This document shows positions 25,916 to 39,029 of a stretch of DNA of 64,000 bases, one piece after another. The stretch lies in contig ML133426.1 of the NCBI GenBank assembly GCA_003864495.1, forward strand, positions 1,302,001 to 1,366,000, read 5' to 3'. The stretch is from Nemopilema nomurai (lineage: Eukaryota; Cnidaria; Scyphozoa; Rhizostomeae; Rhizostomatidae). The notes under the pieces were generated by a model. It had not been told where the DNA came from. It ran no database searches and was given only the letters and a program-made list of their open reading frames with translations. The stretch's first letter is position 1. Every line of letters begins with the position of its first letter. Made by a program: the position numbers and the translations under genes.

Positions 25916-26039
25916 ATGTTTAGAAGTCCCTCTCACATTTTCCCGAGATTGCAGAGGTTGATAACGATATATAGGCCGCCGTTTCACCGATACCTATCTG
26001 AGTCCGTTTATATCAAGCCGAGCACTGCAACAGAAACAG
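25916..26039 (+). CDS. phnW: Exon 1 of AEP transaminase B: mitochondrial-type presequence
   Basis: The ATG has A at -3 and an in-frame TAG 24 bases upstream. The exon encodes 41 residues plus one base, beginning MFRSPSHIFPRLQRLITIYR. Five Arg residues (3, 11, 14, 20, 25) precede the first acidic residue at 29, as in matrix-targeting presequences; the stretch HRYLSES could hold the processing site. It ends ACAG with donor GTAAAG in phase 1. Splicing to 29150 completes a Gly codon and continues GIPKKLFTPGP, at the same place as in paralog A. Confidence 0.8.
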
Positions 26040-29000
26040 GTAAAGTTTCCCATTTCATGTCGCCGCTTAACAAAGTATTGCTAGCACGTGGAAACGATTG
26101 ATGGCAGCCATATTGTTTTAAATTGCCTTGGCGCTTATTGCGCGCACTCCAACTAAAGGTTCAAATCAAATCAACCCTTCAAAAGTAATTCGCCAGCTTT
26201 CAGTTGTGGAAGCAAGCGTGTTTGATGTGTTTAAAGCTTTCCACGTGGTTAAACACCATAAATGAAGCTATGAGTGCTTAAACAGTATTCTTCTAAGCGG
26301 TATGATTGTCGGTATATATATGACTGCCGGTTTTTGTCGAAATTGAAAGATTGTTCTATTTTCAAGCAAGACCGCACATCTCGTGCTCCCCGGGAAAGCC
26401 CCAACAAATGTGATCACTTTTCGTGAAATTGCGTGTTGCATTTGAGTAAACATTTTGAGAACGGCATTGTTATCCCTTGAGTTAAAGAAATTGAAGCAAC
26501 ATCCTAATTTTGCAAAGAAGAAAGTGTAACAAAGTGTTTAGCAGAGCGTAGTTAATATGATTTGCAATTAAATTCGCTTATTTAATACAGGACGGAACAG
26601 GCAATACTGAATTTAAAATCAACCCCTTAAGTGTCTACTTCTGTACTATAAAGGCCAGCAGGGGGCGACGACACTAGCGAAATTGCTCCAAGTTACATTT
26701 CTCGCCAGCTGCGTTGTGAAAATCAAGCCAAAGAGTGTTTATGGAAACATATGGCCATTGGGCGTTTCGACTTTCAGCCGAGATTAGAAATTGCTCTATT
26801 GCTTACCATTTTCTATAAGCAATAGGTAACTCCCAACATGCAAAACCGCTAGTCAAAAAGGCGAGCTGTGTAGAAAGACTTTAGGCTTGTGTCGTGTTAG
26901 AAAATTACAAGTTAGTGTTGTTTATCTGACGGTGGAAGCCACATCTTATTCATTTGATATGCTTTTGAAAAATTGAATTAAGTGACCTGCTTTGAATTTA
27001 ATAATTCACCTACAAAATCGAAGTTCCCTTATTTAGTATCCAATGATAACAGTGGCCGTTAACAATGTTATCACTATGCCTAAGTTCATTATTCAACTTT
27101 CAGCCCTCATGCTTTATCACGAAAACCTTTGTGAGTGACTCTATGGAAGGAAGCTCTCACGAACAGTGCTTCGCTGTCGTCTTAAAATATTTTATTTCTT
27201 GTAAGCCTGAGCTCTCTTTACCGCAAAAAGACGCGTGCCCCCCCTGCCCAAGAATCCTATTATACACCACAAATGTGTGTCAAATGATTGGTGTGTTTCA
27301 AAAATCCTGTAGAACCTGTCAAGCTGCTAGGCCTAATCGTTTGAGGTAACATTTAATGCGGTTTTGATTTGAGCCTAATAGACTGCTCCGGCCAAAGTCA
27401 AAATGCTGCTTACTTTCTTGGGACTCTGTTACTTTTTAAAAGTGAATACGAATGGCACTTCCACCAGAACTTGTGCCAAGGCAGTTGAAACACCTCTAGA
27501 TGGTTTCATTTTTATGATATTGACTCATTCCGGTTAGTTGTCAAAAATTACTTTGCCCAAGGCTAGGAACGATGATAACGAAAATTTGAATAATTGTATT
27601 GCCAATGGCTTCACTTAGCAGAGCAATTTAATAAATATAAAAATACAATGGAGGGAATAGTTGTGGCATCTCGTGAGAGGGATTCCCCTTTTTCGTGGTT
27701 ATTCACTTCCAATTCAACTGTTCAAGTCGCCGCACACGGAGCAAAATGTTTTCAGGCACCTTGCGAACAATGCTTCGTTGCGCTGCGCAGATATCCCATA
27801 ATGCATGTCGAGGCAGTCTAAAAACCAAGTTTTCTCATCATAAACATTGTCGTTGGGTTGAGGCCTAACTATGGAGTCGGAAACTGCAGGAAGAAAAGGG
27901 CGTTTTCATCGTACAGAATAGCGTAAAGTGGCCTGCTTTGGCGAAACAACACTTACGATTTGGAATGCAAGGGAAAGAGCTATCTAGTTGCATCAATTAT
28001 AATTGTCCCGAACTGGCATCCGAAAAAATTCATGGCCATTTTTGGTTGCTCGCTTGGACGATTTACGGCGCGCAAAGGATCATTGTTAACAATGGTCTTA
28101 AAGCAAAGTGCCACGGATGTCACCAGAGAACTACTTTTCGAATACTTTTCTGAGCACACACTGCTACTTGAACTCTGGATGCCCTAATACCTTGGCATCC
28201 TCCTTTCTTGATCAGAAAGCGATAAGTATAGGAATTTAGCGGCTCTGTCTACCATTGTGATACCGCATTAATGGACAGCGAAACCTTATTTAGAAGCTCA
28301 ACATCATCTGATACGTCACCTAAGTGCCTTAAAATCTCTGAAAATCTTGGCCTGGTAAACTAAGATGAAGAATTAACCAAAGAAAAGCCAACTGTTATCA
28401 AGGCCTTGAGCCTTCAGCTCAACAATTATCTGAGTTTCGTCCAGAGATTTTATGCCCTCAGTGGCGGTGCTAGAAGTTTCCTTGTGGGGTAATGTGCAAA
28501 ATTGCAAATTAAGGCCCTAGTTTGTAGTTCGATACAAAATCAGTAGATAAGTCAATTGAAATCAAAGTTAAATTTGAGTTACGAGGTTGAGGTGCGAATA
28601 CCGAGAAGATGGTGATGTGTTGGCTGTAACAAGGTTTTCGTCCGCAAGGGAAGGCCCACTCTTATCACATGTGATATTCGATTGCTTTGTTCGGCGTATC
28701 CAATCAGCGCAGGCTCAAAGCCACGTGATCATCTATTAACCTGATGCAGACAGTTCGTGCTTTTTTCGTCCATTCTTATTTAGCAGGATGAAACGAAAAG
28801 CATTTAGCTCTTTAAATTCTATGTGCCGCCATTCTTTGGGTGAGGCATAGAGATTTGCAGCGGGGAGGTTACAGGGGTTAGTAGTCTCCACTTTGAAGCG
28901 CAGAATTTGACAGCGTTCTAGAGGTACATATACCAAACGGGCATCCTTTATAAAATGACGATTGACTCTCTTTTGAGAAATTATTCCAAGATTCATAGAC

Positions 29001-32000
29001 GAAAAAGTTTGTAAGGCGTGTCTTGGCAGATATGTTCTATCTGTACACGTATACAGATAGAGACAATAGGCTGAAGTTTCAGGCTTGTAATCGATATATT
29101 GTGCCAGTCTCTTAGGTCGCCTTGTAGTGAGTTCGCGTCTTCCTTGCAGGAATCCCCAAAAAGCTTTTTACGCCTGGGCCGCTGGAGGTCAGCTATGAAA
29201 CCAAATATGCTATGCTTAAGGACCTTGGGCATCGGGACCCCGAGTTTGGCAATGCGGTGAAGTACATTAGGGAGAAGCTGCTTGAGATTGCCTATGTATC
29301 GCAAGAAGACTACACGGCAGTGCCCTTGCAAGGCAGTGGGACCTATGCTGTGGAGGCTGTCATTGGGACGACGGTGCCCAGGGAAAGAGGCAAAGTCTTT
29401 GTCATTACCAATGGCGCATACGGCAAAAGAATCGTGAGAATGCTCGACATGATGGGCATTGACAAGGTAAGGCCATTTTGGAGTTCACAGTTTCTGTTTA
29501 CTTCCACTTTCTTAGTTCCTCGCCCATCGATGTGTGCCGAATCAATTTGATACCTAGTAGCGTATTCTGGAACAGAACGGAACTAAATCGATTCAACCGG
29601 AAGTCGCTTGATGATTAAACATTATGAATTTGATATCACATTTTCATATCACATTGCCATATCACATTGCCATGTCAGATTGACAGGAAAGTTGTCTGGT
29701 ATTGAATAACATTGAATAACAGCGTACTTTCATCAGTTCCAATAAGGCAACTACTACTTAGACAAGCACATAGGCAGAAGTCAGATTATCATTGATAAGG
29801 CTATACTGTCCTTTTTCATCTACTGAAACGATTTTGGTAAAAATATCTCTTCTGGAGCTTTATCTTCGACAAGATGTCTGTGACTGTGAAAACAAGATTG
29901 TCTGTGACTGTGAAAACAAGACAGACTTCTTGATGATTAAACTGTTCAGTGAAGTGACGATTCGTTTAAACGAAACTTTCTTCCAAGTGTCTCTTGTTTT
30001 AGCAATTCTTGCTTGAAAAGGGGGATGTGCATAACACTAGAAGCTTTGATATATCCAAGCCACTGGCAGCCACAAAATAGCTACTTCGTCACTTCCTTTA
30101 TTGGAGAACCAATAGCAACAGGCCTGCGAACGCCCAGGTCACGTCAGCGTAGCCTGCTCCGTTTGAACGTAATCTGCATATTTCTCTGATTAGGCCCTTG
30201 CTTAGCTTCATTTTCGTTTTGTAAAATGGCGTTTGGCAACGGGCAAGATGTAAGGTTAGGACCGTAAAGCATTGCTTTTGTTATTCAAGTCCCTCAGAAT
30301 TCGTGACAAAAATAAGTGAGTGGTCACAATGCCGAGTTTCATACGCACGACATTGACTCTGTAGGCCAGTCGCTCAATATTGTTTTTGTAATTGATTCAA
30401 GAAGGCGTCTTATTTTACTTGTGCAGTTTTGCACGACAGACCATAGGTTTGTGAAACTGCTGCACCTCTTTTGTTTCATTGTTATTTGTGGCTTGTTAGT
30501 GTGGCAGGTTCAGCGCCATATAGCAACCCAGCTCAAGAACAATAAGCGAGGCTTTCCTTTCTGAATTACACGACTTGTAAGTCCATGATAATCCCAGGAT
30601 CAGCAAAGTATACCAAAGAAAGTTTTGCCTCGCTGTGTCCGAGAAAAAGAAGAGATTTTGTCGTGAACAATTGAATTTCATTCAGTTCGTTATCTAAAAA
30701 CATCGCACGACTTACAAGTCATTAATAATTTAAGAGATGTTATGGTTTAATTTAACACAAGCTCACGAGGCAAAAGAATATATATTGTCTCCTGTCCACG
30801 TTATCTGCTTAGCATAGTCTCAGAGCTTGTGATCATGGAAAAGTATTAAAGAATAATTGTCACCCGCAAATGGACGTTCTTGTTTAGACTGGTCTTCGTT
30901 ATTTCGATTCATTGAATTTCTTCAATTCTGCCGACAATGTAGGGTTTGGGTTTTATAGCAAAGGTAATAATGGGAGTGCACCATGTTTACGGAACTATGG
31001 TTGGTCCTGAATCGACAACTCTTGCATTTGAAGGGGAATCACCCCTAGCCTCAATCTTACCTGCAATTCGATGGCTGGCGGGAAGAAATCTTTCACTTTG
31101 CCCAGCTAAAAATAAACTCAAGTAGTTATGATATATATGTTTGCTGATAATCACTTATGTATATAAAAGGATCTCTGATCATATATAATTGAATATATGA
31201 GTCAAAAATTGCCCACACTTCTGCCCCTTTGCAATGTGTGGCTAATTCTAGCTCGGCCTAGCTTTTAACAGAGTCTGTTTGGGGCTGTCTACGATTATAA
31301 AGACCCAGTACCGTTTAAAACCAGCAATTTGGTTGTCTGTTTAGTCCCTGAATACAGAGCAGGATATCAACCATGTTTTATTGTCAGGGCATGGCGTTAA
31401 ACCAGATAGCTGCTACTGCATCAGACATTTGCACAAAGGAGGAAATCCGATTTACTTTCAAGTCCAATTTTACTTTTTTTGAAGATGGGCAAGGATACTT
31501 GAAGATAGGTAATGGGAACGTCTTTTAAAGTTACCTAACTGCTTCACCATTTGATTGGATTCTTATTTCCAGATCGTCCTAGAAGGGCCAGAGAACGCGA
31601 TTGCAGAGGTGCAGGCGGTGCGACATGTGCTGTCGGAAATCAAGGATATCACTGCCGTGTGCATGGTGCATTGCGAGACGAGCACGGGAGTGGTCCACCC
31701 TGTAGAGGCCGTGGGACAAGCAATCAAAGAATTGCAACCAAAGGCCAACTTCATCGTGGATGCCATGAGCAGTTTTGGCGCCATCCCTCTCGATGTCATG
31801 GAAGCCAACATAGACTTCATGATCAGTTCGGCAAACAAATGCATCGAAGGAGTACCAGGCTTTGCTTACGTCATTGCGCAAAAGGAAAAGTTGCTTCAGT
31901 ACGCAGGGTGCTCGCGAAGCCTGAGCTTCGATCTGGTTGACCAGTACTTGACGCTAGAGAAAACAGGGCTGTTCAGGTTTACTGCGCCAACGCATACGAT

Positions 32001-34283
32001 ACTTGCCTTTAGAAAGGCACTGGAAGAGTTTGAAGAGGAAGGAGGCATCCTAGGTCGGGCTGCAAGGTAACGATTTTTTTATCATTCCCTTGCACTTTTG
32101 AATCCTATAATTGCAATTATTTTCAAGGAATTTCGCTTGCAAACCTTCAGTCACAGTAAAGTTTAGTCCAACTGGCAGTTTGGTCACTAGTGGCTTAAGC
32201 AAATGATTCATTGCCTTAGAATAGTGAATAGGTTTCATGCTGACAAAATGGGTGTAGCGTGTCCCACTAGATCTCAAGTGATTGTCCCTTTGTATTTAAA
32301 GTTATCGTCCCTTGTATTTTCAAATTTCTGCAATGTCTGATAAGCTTATCTTGTTCTACATTAGTTGGTTACATAACAAACGATACAAATATACGTGTAA
32401 CTATAGTGGCAGCTTTAGGCCCTGTAAAAGAACCCGTTTCAAGTGGAAAAAGCAAGATTAGAACACTGCATGTCTTGCTGCAGGCTCTCTTGCCCCAGAT
32501 GAAGCTCCCCTATAGACAATAGTTGAATGCGTTTTAGTTGGATAAATTTTTAACGGGGCCCCTGCTTCCAGGTATGAGCTAACTTATTAAGAGTTAAAGC
32601 TGGTTAGGACAAAGTTAGGAAATTTCAAGCCACTGCTCAGATGCATGAAAGATCTAGAATAGCCCTTTAGACGCATTCAGACGTTTTCGAACGCAGTTTT
32701 TGTGCCTAGATTGTAAAGTGTGTGATATGCAGCAATATGGAATAGAATGGAATTTTAGAAAGCATCGTAGTGCACTATCACAGTGGAATCTCTGAATCGT
32801 TTTTGTACTTGCAGCCAGTGTTTTTGCAAGCTTTTTTATTTGTATTCCACTGTTCATACACTCCAGACTGCTGCCAACCTAGGGCCATCGAGGCGACCAA
32901 CTCTTCTCGATGCTTCTTTCTGAGGATATTTTTATAACGGATAAGGTGCCAATCGAAACCCACTCTTGTTTAACGTTCAGCATTCGGCGTGCCAAGAGAC
33001 TCCCAACTCAGCCCACCTGGGAATCGAATGACGCCCTGGCGCTGCCGTCAATGTAGTTTTCATCCGCCTCCCATTTTGCAAACAAGCACGGACGAGATGC
33101 GTTTTCAGTTTTCGAGTTGAGGCAACGTAGCGTGCGAAGATATTTCACGAGCGCTTTAAACTGGACAAGTCTTACACTACGACACGACTTCCTAGTAGCT
33201 ATCGAAGGTTTCAAGTCCTGGTGTCAGGCCCAACTCGTTAGCAAATGAAATTTGGCTTGTAGTGAAAGATTGCATACTATCAGAGATGCAAAGGCCAGTA
33301 TTCGTTGATAGTGGGAAATGGCGCCAGCAAGTCGCGGAAACCCCTCGCATTGCAGAGCGTGGTTGCCCGGACAAGAGCGCCGCTTGGAAAGGAATACCCG
33401 CCTAAAACACGGAATGCCATCCTGAAGTATGCTATTACAACAACCCTGGAAACATATTCAGTACTCATATTGCTTTCATTTTCCATAATTTATGGTTATA
33501 TCATTTATTTGATTACATATGACTTGATTTACAGATTATTTCCACTCATCAGCAATCTATCAATTGCTCCACATATTTGGATGCTTGCACATACGTTTGT
33601 CTTGTTATTGTATTTTTTGAGGAGCAGAGCTCTTCCTAGAAGGCCCACTACAGCTTTCACCCTTTTAACTGGTACATTTACCCTTAAAGCTCTCTCAGAT
33701 CTATCTAACGCTCTGATTGAAGATGAGTAAATTCCACTTCTTGTCAGCTTTGCTTTCACCTATCATACTGAGTGCCCCGGAGGATTGGTTTTTGCACGAG
33801 GTCTCTTCACAATGTATACATACCTTTTATTTCCATAATGGTTAAAAATTTCTCAGATTCATTAGCCACCTTTCTCTGCGAAGTTCCGTTTTTGTGATTG
33901 ATATTATGCTCTATTAGTACACATGAAACAATATTTTTATTTGTAAACTGATACATCATTTTGCGTACTTTAGGTACAAAAGAAACAGATCCATTCTCCG
34001 GGCGGGCATGAAGGAGATGGGTTTCAAAGAGTTCCTCGACAGCACCCACGATGGGTACATAATTACGTCATACTATTACCCAGAAGACCCCAACTTCTGC
34101 TTTGAGGAGTTTGATGTCAGGCTTGGACGGAAAGGCCAGGGGATATATCCCGGCCAGTTGACAGAGGCACGGTGCTTTCGGCTGGGGAACATCGGCCAGC
34201 TGTACCCAAGTGACATGAAATGTCTCTTGAAGTGCATCAGAGAAGTGCTCCTGGACATGGATGTGAAGCTCCCTCTTGATTGA
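25916..34283 (+). CDS. phnW: 2-aminoethylphosphonate--pyruvate transaminase, paralog B (4 exons)
   Basis: Same PLP-dependent reaction as paralog A. Coding exons are 25916-26039, 29150-29466, 31573-32066 and 33974-34283 (124, 317, 494, 310 nt), giving 414 residues and a TGA stop. Intron phases are again 1, 0 and 2, and exons 2 and 3 have exactly the lengths of those in paralog A. Signatures: KKLFTPGPLEV, PLQGSGTYAVEAV, MVHCETSTGV, IVDAMSSFGA with Asp 210, SSANKCIEGVPGF with the Schiff-base Lys 236, FTAPTH, CFRLGNIG with Arg 381. By eye exon 2 is about 63% identical to paralog A, so the duplication is old. Coding exons are markedly more G+C-rich than those of A. The first exon encodes a probable mitochondrial presequence. 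Confidence 0.95.
29875..29922 (+). repeat. 24-bp tandem duplication
   Basis: Two adjacent copies of TGTCTGTGACTGTGAAAACA plus AGA(T/C) in intron 2 of AEP transaminase B. Probably a replication-slippage duplication without function. Confidence 0.85.
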
Positions 34284-34560
34284 AGCACGCGGACTCATTT
34301 CCACCGCCTCTGTTTACATTCTGTAAGCAGCATCAACTATAATGCTAGAAAATGTAGCACAGCAATATGCAAAGACGATATAACCAACTCGTTCAATAAC
34401 AGTTGAAAAACCCACACTATTATAAACAAGTTGCATAGCAATTAAAACCTAGCATTCTATCCTTGCATCGATCTCTAGTTAAAACCGTTTTGTCAGTAAT
34501 ATTTGCAATAAGCTGACTTTAATGTTTATGCGTTTTTAGGAGGTGATAGTCTCAGGTCCT

Positions 34561-34690
34561 CATTCTCTGATCCTTCTCTGATCCTTGTCTGATCATTCTC
34601 TGATCATTCTCTGATTATTCTCTGCTCATTCTCTGATCATTCTCTGACCATTCTTTGATTATTCTCTGATCTTTCTCTGATCTTTCTCTG
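34561..34690 (+). repeat. Short tandem repeat, unit TTCTCTGATCA-like
   Basis: About twelve imperfect copies of an 11-bp unit (CATTCTCTGAT with variation) run about 130 bp, starting some 280 bp after the stop of AEP transaminase B, possibly within its 3' UTR. Confidence 0.9.
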
Positions 34691-35040
34691 TTCCACAGTT
34701 TTCCTTCTTTTACATAGACGAAATTTTATTTCCGTTTGTGACGCTCCTCCCTCCCCCGTTGCCAATCACCAACATATTTCAAGGAAGCCCAACGTAAAGA
34801 TTGCAAAGCTTAAAGCGCGTTACGGCTATTCGAAATGCAATAGTTTTTTGTTTTTATATCTTTTAGATCGTGTATTCATTCTCATTGTGATAAATGAAGT
34901 AAATATATTTCAATGAGCATTTTAGAATGTCGCAAACATTGTTCTTTATGTTCTCTGCCACCTAGTACTCTGCAATTTAGTGAATGACTTTCCTATCAGA
35001 GTCTGTCAACTTTTCATTTTGTAAGCTTCTGCAGAAGAAA

Positions 35041-35115
35041 ATCTATTTTTATTATTTATTTATTTTTATTATTTATTTTTATTATTATTTTTATTATTTA
35101 TTTTTACTTATTACT
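35041..35115 (+). repeat. AT-rich low-complexity tract (TTTATTA)n
   Basis: Irregular run of TTTATT and ATTTTTATT words; simple sequence without other signal. Confidence 0.85.
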
Positions 35116-36236
35116 TTACACATTTCTGGGGTATGTAGATAGCCCGTGCTTTAAACTGCGATGTTTTACACCAGTTTCTCTAATTGCTTGTCAAAAATAC
35201 ACAATTTTTAAAGAATAGGTTACCTACCGTAGACATTGAGAATTCTTCAATCCTAATTTTGCCTTTTTTGGCGTAACCTTTAGAAACATTTTGATCTCTC
35301 GGAAATTATCGAAAAGTTTCAGTGCTGTTCTATCATGAAACTAATGTTATGCCTTTAAGTTAGGTAAGCATTCTTAAACGACCAAGTCTGGTGAACACTC
35401 TTGTGTTTTGCTTACACTTGGTCGGTTCAATTTTTCCCTCTGTTTCCTGATTCACATGACATCTCAGTATACTAGGCCAAAGAACAAACTCAAAGGAGTG
35501 CAAGTTTTGCAAGAGTAAATAAAACCAATTTCTTTATGAGCCATGAAACTGAATCGAAGCATTGTTTTCGAAACTGTCACCTGCTCGCTCTGCTTTTCAA
35601 CTCCAAAAGGAATGAAAAATTAATGATTTGCTTTACTCAGAAAGTTTATACAATAGATCAGCGCTGGTTTTTTCTTCAAAGCTGGACAAAGGAGAGCATT
35701 AGATTAGGCGACTGTATTGTTTAACCAGCCTTAAATCGAGTATGGTCTTGTAAGCAGTCGATTGAAACTTTAATACACTGGTTTTCTTTGGGAATGATCC
35801 GCTGGCTAAGGATAACAAGGCTTTGCATGAAAAGAGAAATTAAAGTGATAGCCGGTCTCGCTAAACAACAAAGCAACTCTTTTTGCAAAGAAACAGTCTT
35901 TCAGGAACATCCCTTGCCAGAAGTGATATTCATTTTCAAATAAAGAAAGGATACTGTGGAAGTTTGAAAAGTAATTTAATGATGTGAATGGAATGATTCT
36001 GAATGAGATTGATGATATCAGTGAAATTATTCTTTGAAACGGAACGTTATTATTTTGGGTATTAAGAAATTGATTTAAATAGTCCTCAAATACGTTGATA
36101 GACAAGAAAACTCGGCTAAGGGGCCAGTTTTCCAATAATGCAGTTGCTGCAAGTATATTCGAGAGCATCTACGCCATTTAGCCAGAGTGTGAATCCTTGC
36201 ACGAACTACTCTCAAGTTGATTACAAAAAATTTCCT

Positions 36237-36425
36237 TATGATTACGTTTATGCCATGCTTGTGATTAGGAAGGATTCCCCTGTGATTACGTTTATGTCAT
36301 GCTTGTGATTAGGAAGGATTCTCCTGTGATTACGTTTATGCCATGCTTGTGATTAGGAAGGATTCCCTTGTGATTACGTTTGTCATGCTTGTGATTAGGA
36401 AGGATTCCCTTGTGATCCCTTGTGA
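36237..36425 (+). repeat. Tandem repeat, four units of 44 bp
   Basis: Units built on GTGATTACGTTTATGCCATG then CTTGTGATTAGGAAGGATTC start at 44-bp intervals (ATTACG at 36241, 36285, 36329, 36373). The last unit is shortened. Confidence 0.92.
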
Positions 36426-38973
36426 GTGCTTGGTTCTACCAAACTAAGGATGCTTTTATCAGTCAAGAAATTTCGATTTCATTTAAACATCACTATACTT
36501 TAATTTTTTTCAATTTTTTGGCATGAAAACTTGCATTTCTCTTTAATTTTTATTTTTCATAAGAATTTCCGGGAATTTTATGTTAGTTTTCTTACAACAT
36601 TTTTTTCTACGTTTGTTTGTTTGTTAAGACGATGAGAAAGGGTAGAATAAGATAAAGACGGTCATAAACTGAATAATTTCAAACTGTATGTCTGTCAGCA
36701 AACTTAAATGAAAGCTCTTTTGTGTCAACGACAAGGAAATGTTTGTATGTTGACATTAAATAGATTCTCATACTTTTTATTTCATTTCTATGTGTCGATT
36801 TTGGCGCTTATTAAATGAAATTGTGAAGAGAGGCATATGTGTATTCAACTTTAGAGTTGAATTCAGGTCTACATTTAAACCTAATTTTACGCTAACTTCG
36901 CTTCCAGATCACGTTACTTGTCCATTGAGCTGTCTTGTCAATGCAGCACTTAACTTTTGATCTCTCTACTTCTAACCTTCTAGATTTTTTAGGCTTAATT
37001 GAGGCTCTTTATTAGTATTTTCCATTTGAAGTTTGACACTTGATGCAAAAGTTAAACAATGATGCATAAAGCTTAAGATGATTTCTATGTATTTGTCGCA
37101 TCAAATATTCTAAAGACAGGTTTAAACTTAAGACTACTTTGTCGTTTTGAAGATACCACATTCGATCGAAAAGTTAGTGTGCGATTTCAAGAAAAGCATT
37201 CATGCATTGAAATGAATCAGGATCATCTAATAATTTGATTTTACACAGAAGATATTAACAGGCTGTAGGATTTCGAGGCAAGAATACATTGAGATAATAT
37301 AAAGTACATTTTGATAGCCGGTAGTCTTACGTTTAATATAAATCTAATGTGTTTGCTTACATTCAAAGATAATTCACGTCCAAGCTCAGTTGTTGGCGAT
37401 ATTTGCTTAAAAAAATACGTGTATTGCAGTGGGTGTGGCCCCAACTGCATGCTGATGGTATTAATTGAAGTTGAGAAACTGTCCATTAACCAGTTAATGA
37501 AAGGGTCATAGATTCCTGAAGAATTCCCTGCATGTAATGCTCAAACGGACAGGCAAAATTAACAGTTTTAAAGTCTTCTGAACAAATCCTGAATTAAAAG
37601 ACCTAGTTTAAACATAAACAAAATTAATGACTTCGTTCGTGCCTAGATTATTGGAAGGTGTTACTGCGGAGGCTCTAAAGCGCCATTGACAAAGAGCGTC
37701 AGAGGCGAAGGAGGAATAAGGGGATTTCATAAGCCCAAATGAAACGAGGACTGTTAGGACCTGTATGGACTAGGGGCATGAAGCAATTCTCTTCATAGCA
37801 TACCCTCAGTTAATTGCGGCAAACTTGTGAAAATAGTTGATTCTAAATAGTTGAAAGTCATCTGGTAAAGTGCGACTTTCATAGTTTGCTTTCAGTATCT
37901 ATTTAATGTGCTTCCTATCAGTTAACCGTGAGATGGTTCTCCTCTTCCAAAATTCTAAATTGTGCTTAGGCCTCATATTTATAATAGTGCATGTTACATT
38001 GTATGTCGTTTCACTAGTGTGAGGCGGTATTAACTTAAGCTAACGCCATTTAGCAACACAGAGGATCCGGTTTCGTTTGCATCAGGAACTGTTTATAGAA
38101 ATGAAAGGAGTTTACATGGGATTTTACGTTGCCAATTCAAGACATTGCAATTTTCACGGAGGGACAGGCCTTGAGATATTTATTGAAAATTTTTGTTTGC
38201 ACTAATTGTACTGACCATCAACATAAACAATTTATCAAATTGAAGAAACAACTTATCAATTTGTGCAAATAAATACTAAGGCTAGTTCCTCGTGCTAATG
38301 AAAGAGTGCTCATTCAGCTATGTATAATTAAGCTTTCCTTCTCAAAACGCTGTTTTAACCCTTATGTTTGTCTGCTTTTTTGCAGTCTGAGAGGAAATCT
38401 TTAAGTAGACATCCATCCAACACTTGCCTTATCGGTGCCAATGTACCTGAACTATTCTGTGTTTCAAAGAACCTTTCTCGAATAGAATTGACTTTAAAAA
38501 AATTTTAAATTGAAGATTAAAAAATTAACTGCTACAAAATATACCTTGTTATATATTTATATATCTCTGAAATCTCAATTTGCATTTCGGTGAGATTGAA
38601 AAGAAATTAACATTTCAGTCTAAGTTTTCAATGGATTCATTTCACCTCCACTCACCTCTTTCTTTCCTTCAGCAATTTTCTGTTTCAATACAAATACTGT
38701 TTCAATCCATTTAATGATTTTGTTTTCAATATCTTTAACGCTCCAACATTACACTGAGGTTTCTTTGCTTCTTTATTTGCGACAAATACTGGAAATTTGC
38801 ACATTGGTGAAACAAAATGTTTTTAGATACGTAAGGAGTTCTATTGGCCACCTATAGGTTTCTAATTCCACTTCTGCGACAAACCAAAACGACAGTGACC
38901 AATAAATAACGAGCTTTACTCTAACTTCAGGGATGGACAATGATCCATGGCTCGCCAGTTCTTGAATGTCTCA

Positions 38974-39029
38974 GATTGATGATTCAAGATTGATGATTCG
39001 AGATTGATGATTCAAGATTGATGATTCTA
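38974..39029 (+). repeat. Tandem repeat, four units of 14 bp
   Basis: Four copies of GATTGATGATTC(A/G/T)A, about 150 bp beyond the stop codon of the sodium channel on its 3' side, so probably transcribed in its 3' UTR. Confidence 0.92.

Noticed and set aside
12402..34283. Bacterial contamination or recent horizontal transfer as the source of the phnW-like genes
   Set aside because: Both genes have three spliceosomal introns at shared positions and targeting presequences, so they are long-resident eukaryotic genes. An ancient transfer cannot be excluded from this window.
12402..34283. Alanine-glyoxylate transaminase identity
   Set aside because: The core motifs (GPGxL equivalent, SSANKCIEGVPGFA, CFRIGNIG) match AEP transaminase better than AGXT throughout.
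35806..36168. 120-codon minus-strand open frame in the tail-to-tail region
   Set aside because: Phe/Leu/Ser/Asn-rich composition as expected of AT-rich non-coding DNA; no motif recognised.
36237..36425. Regular direct repeats suggestive of a CRISPR array
   Set aside because: Units are contiguous 44-bp tandem repeats without unique spacers, and the genome is animal.
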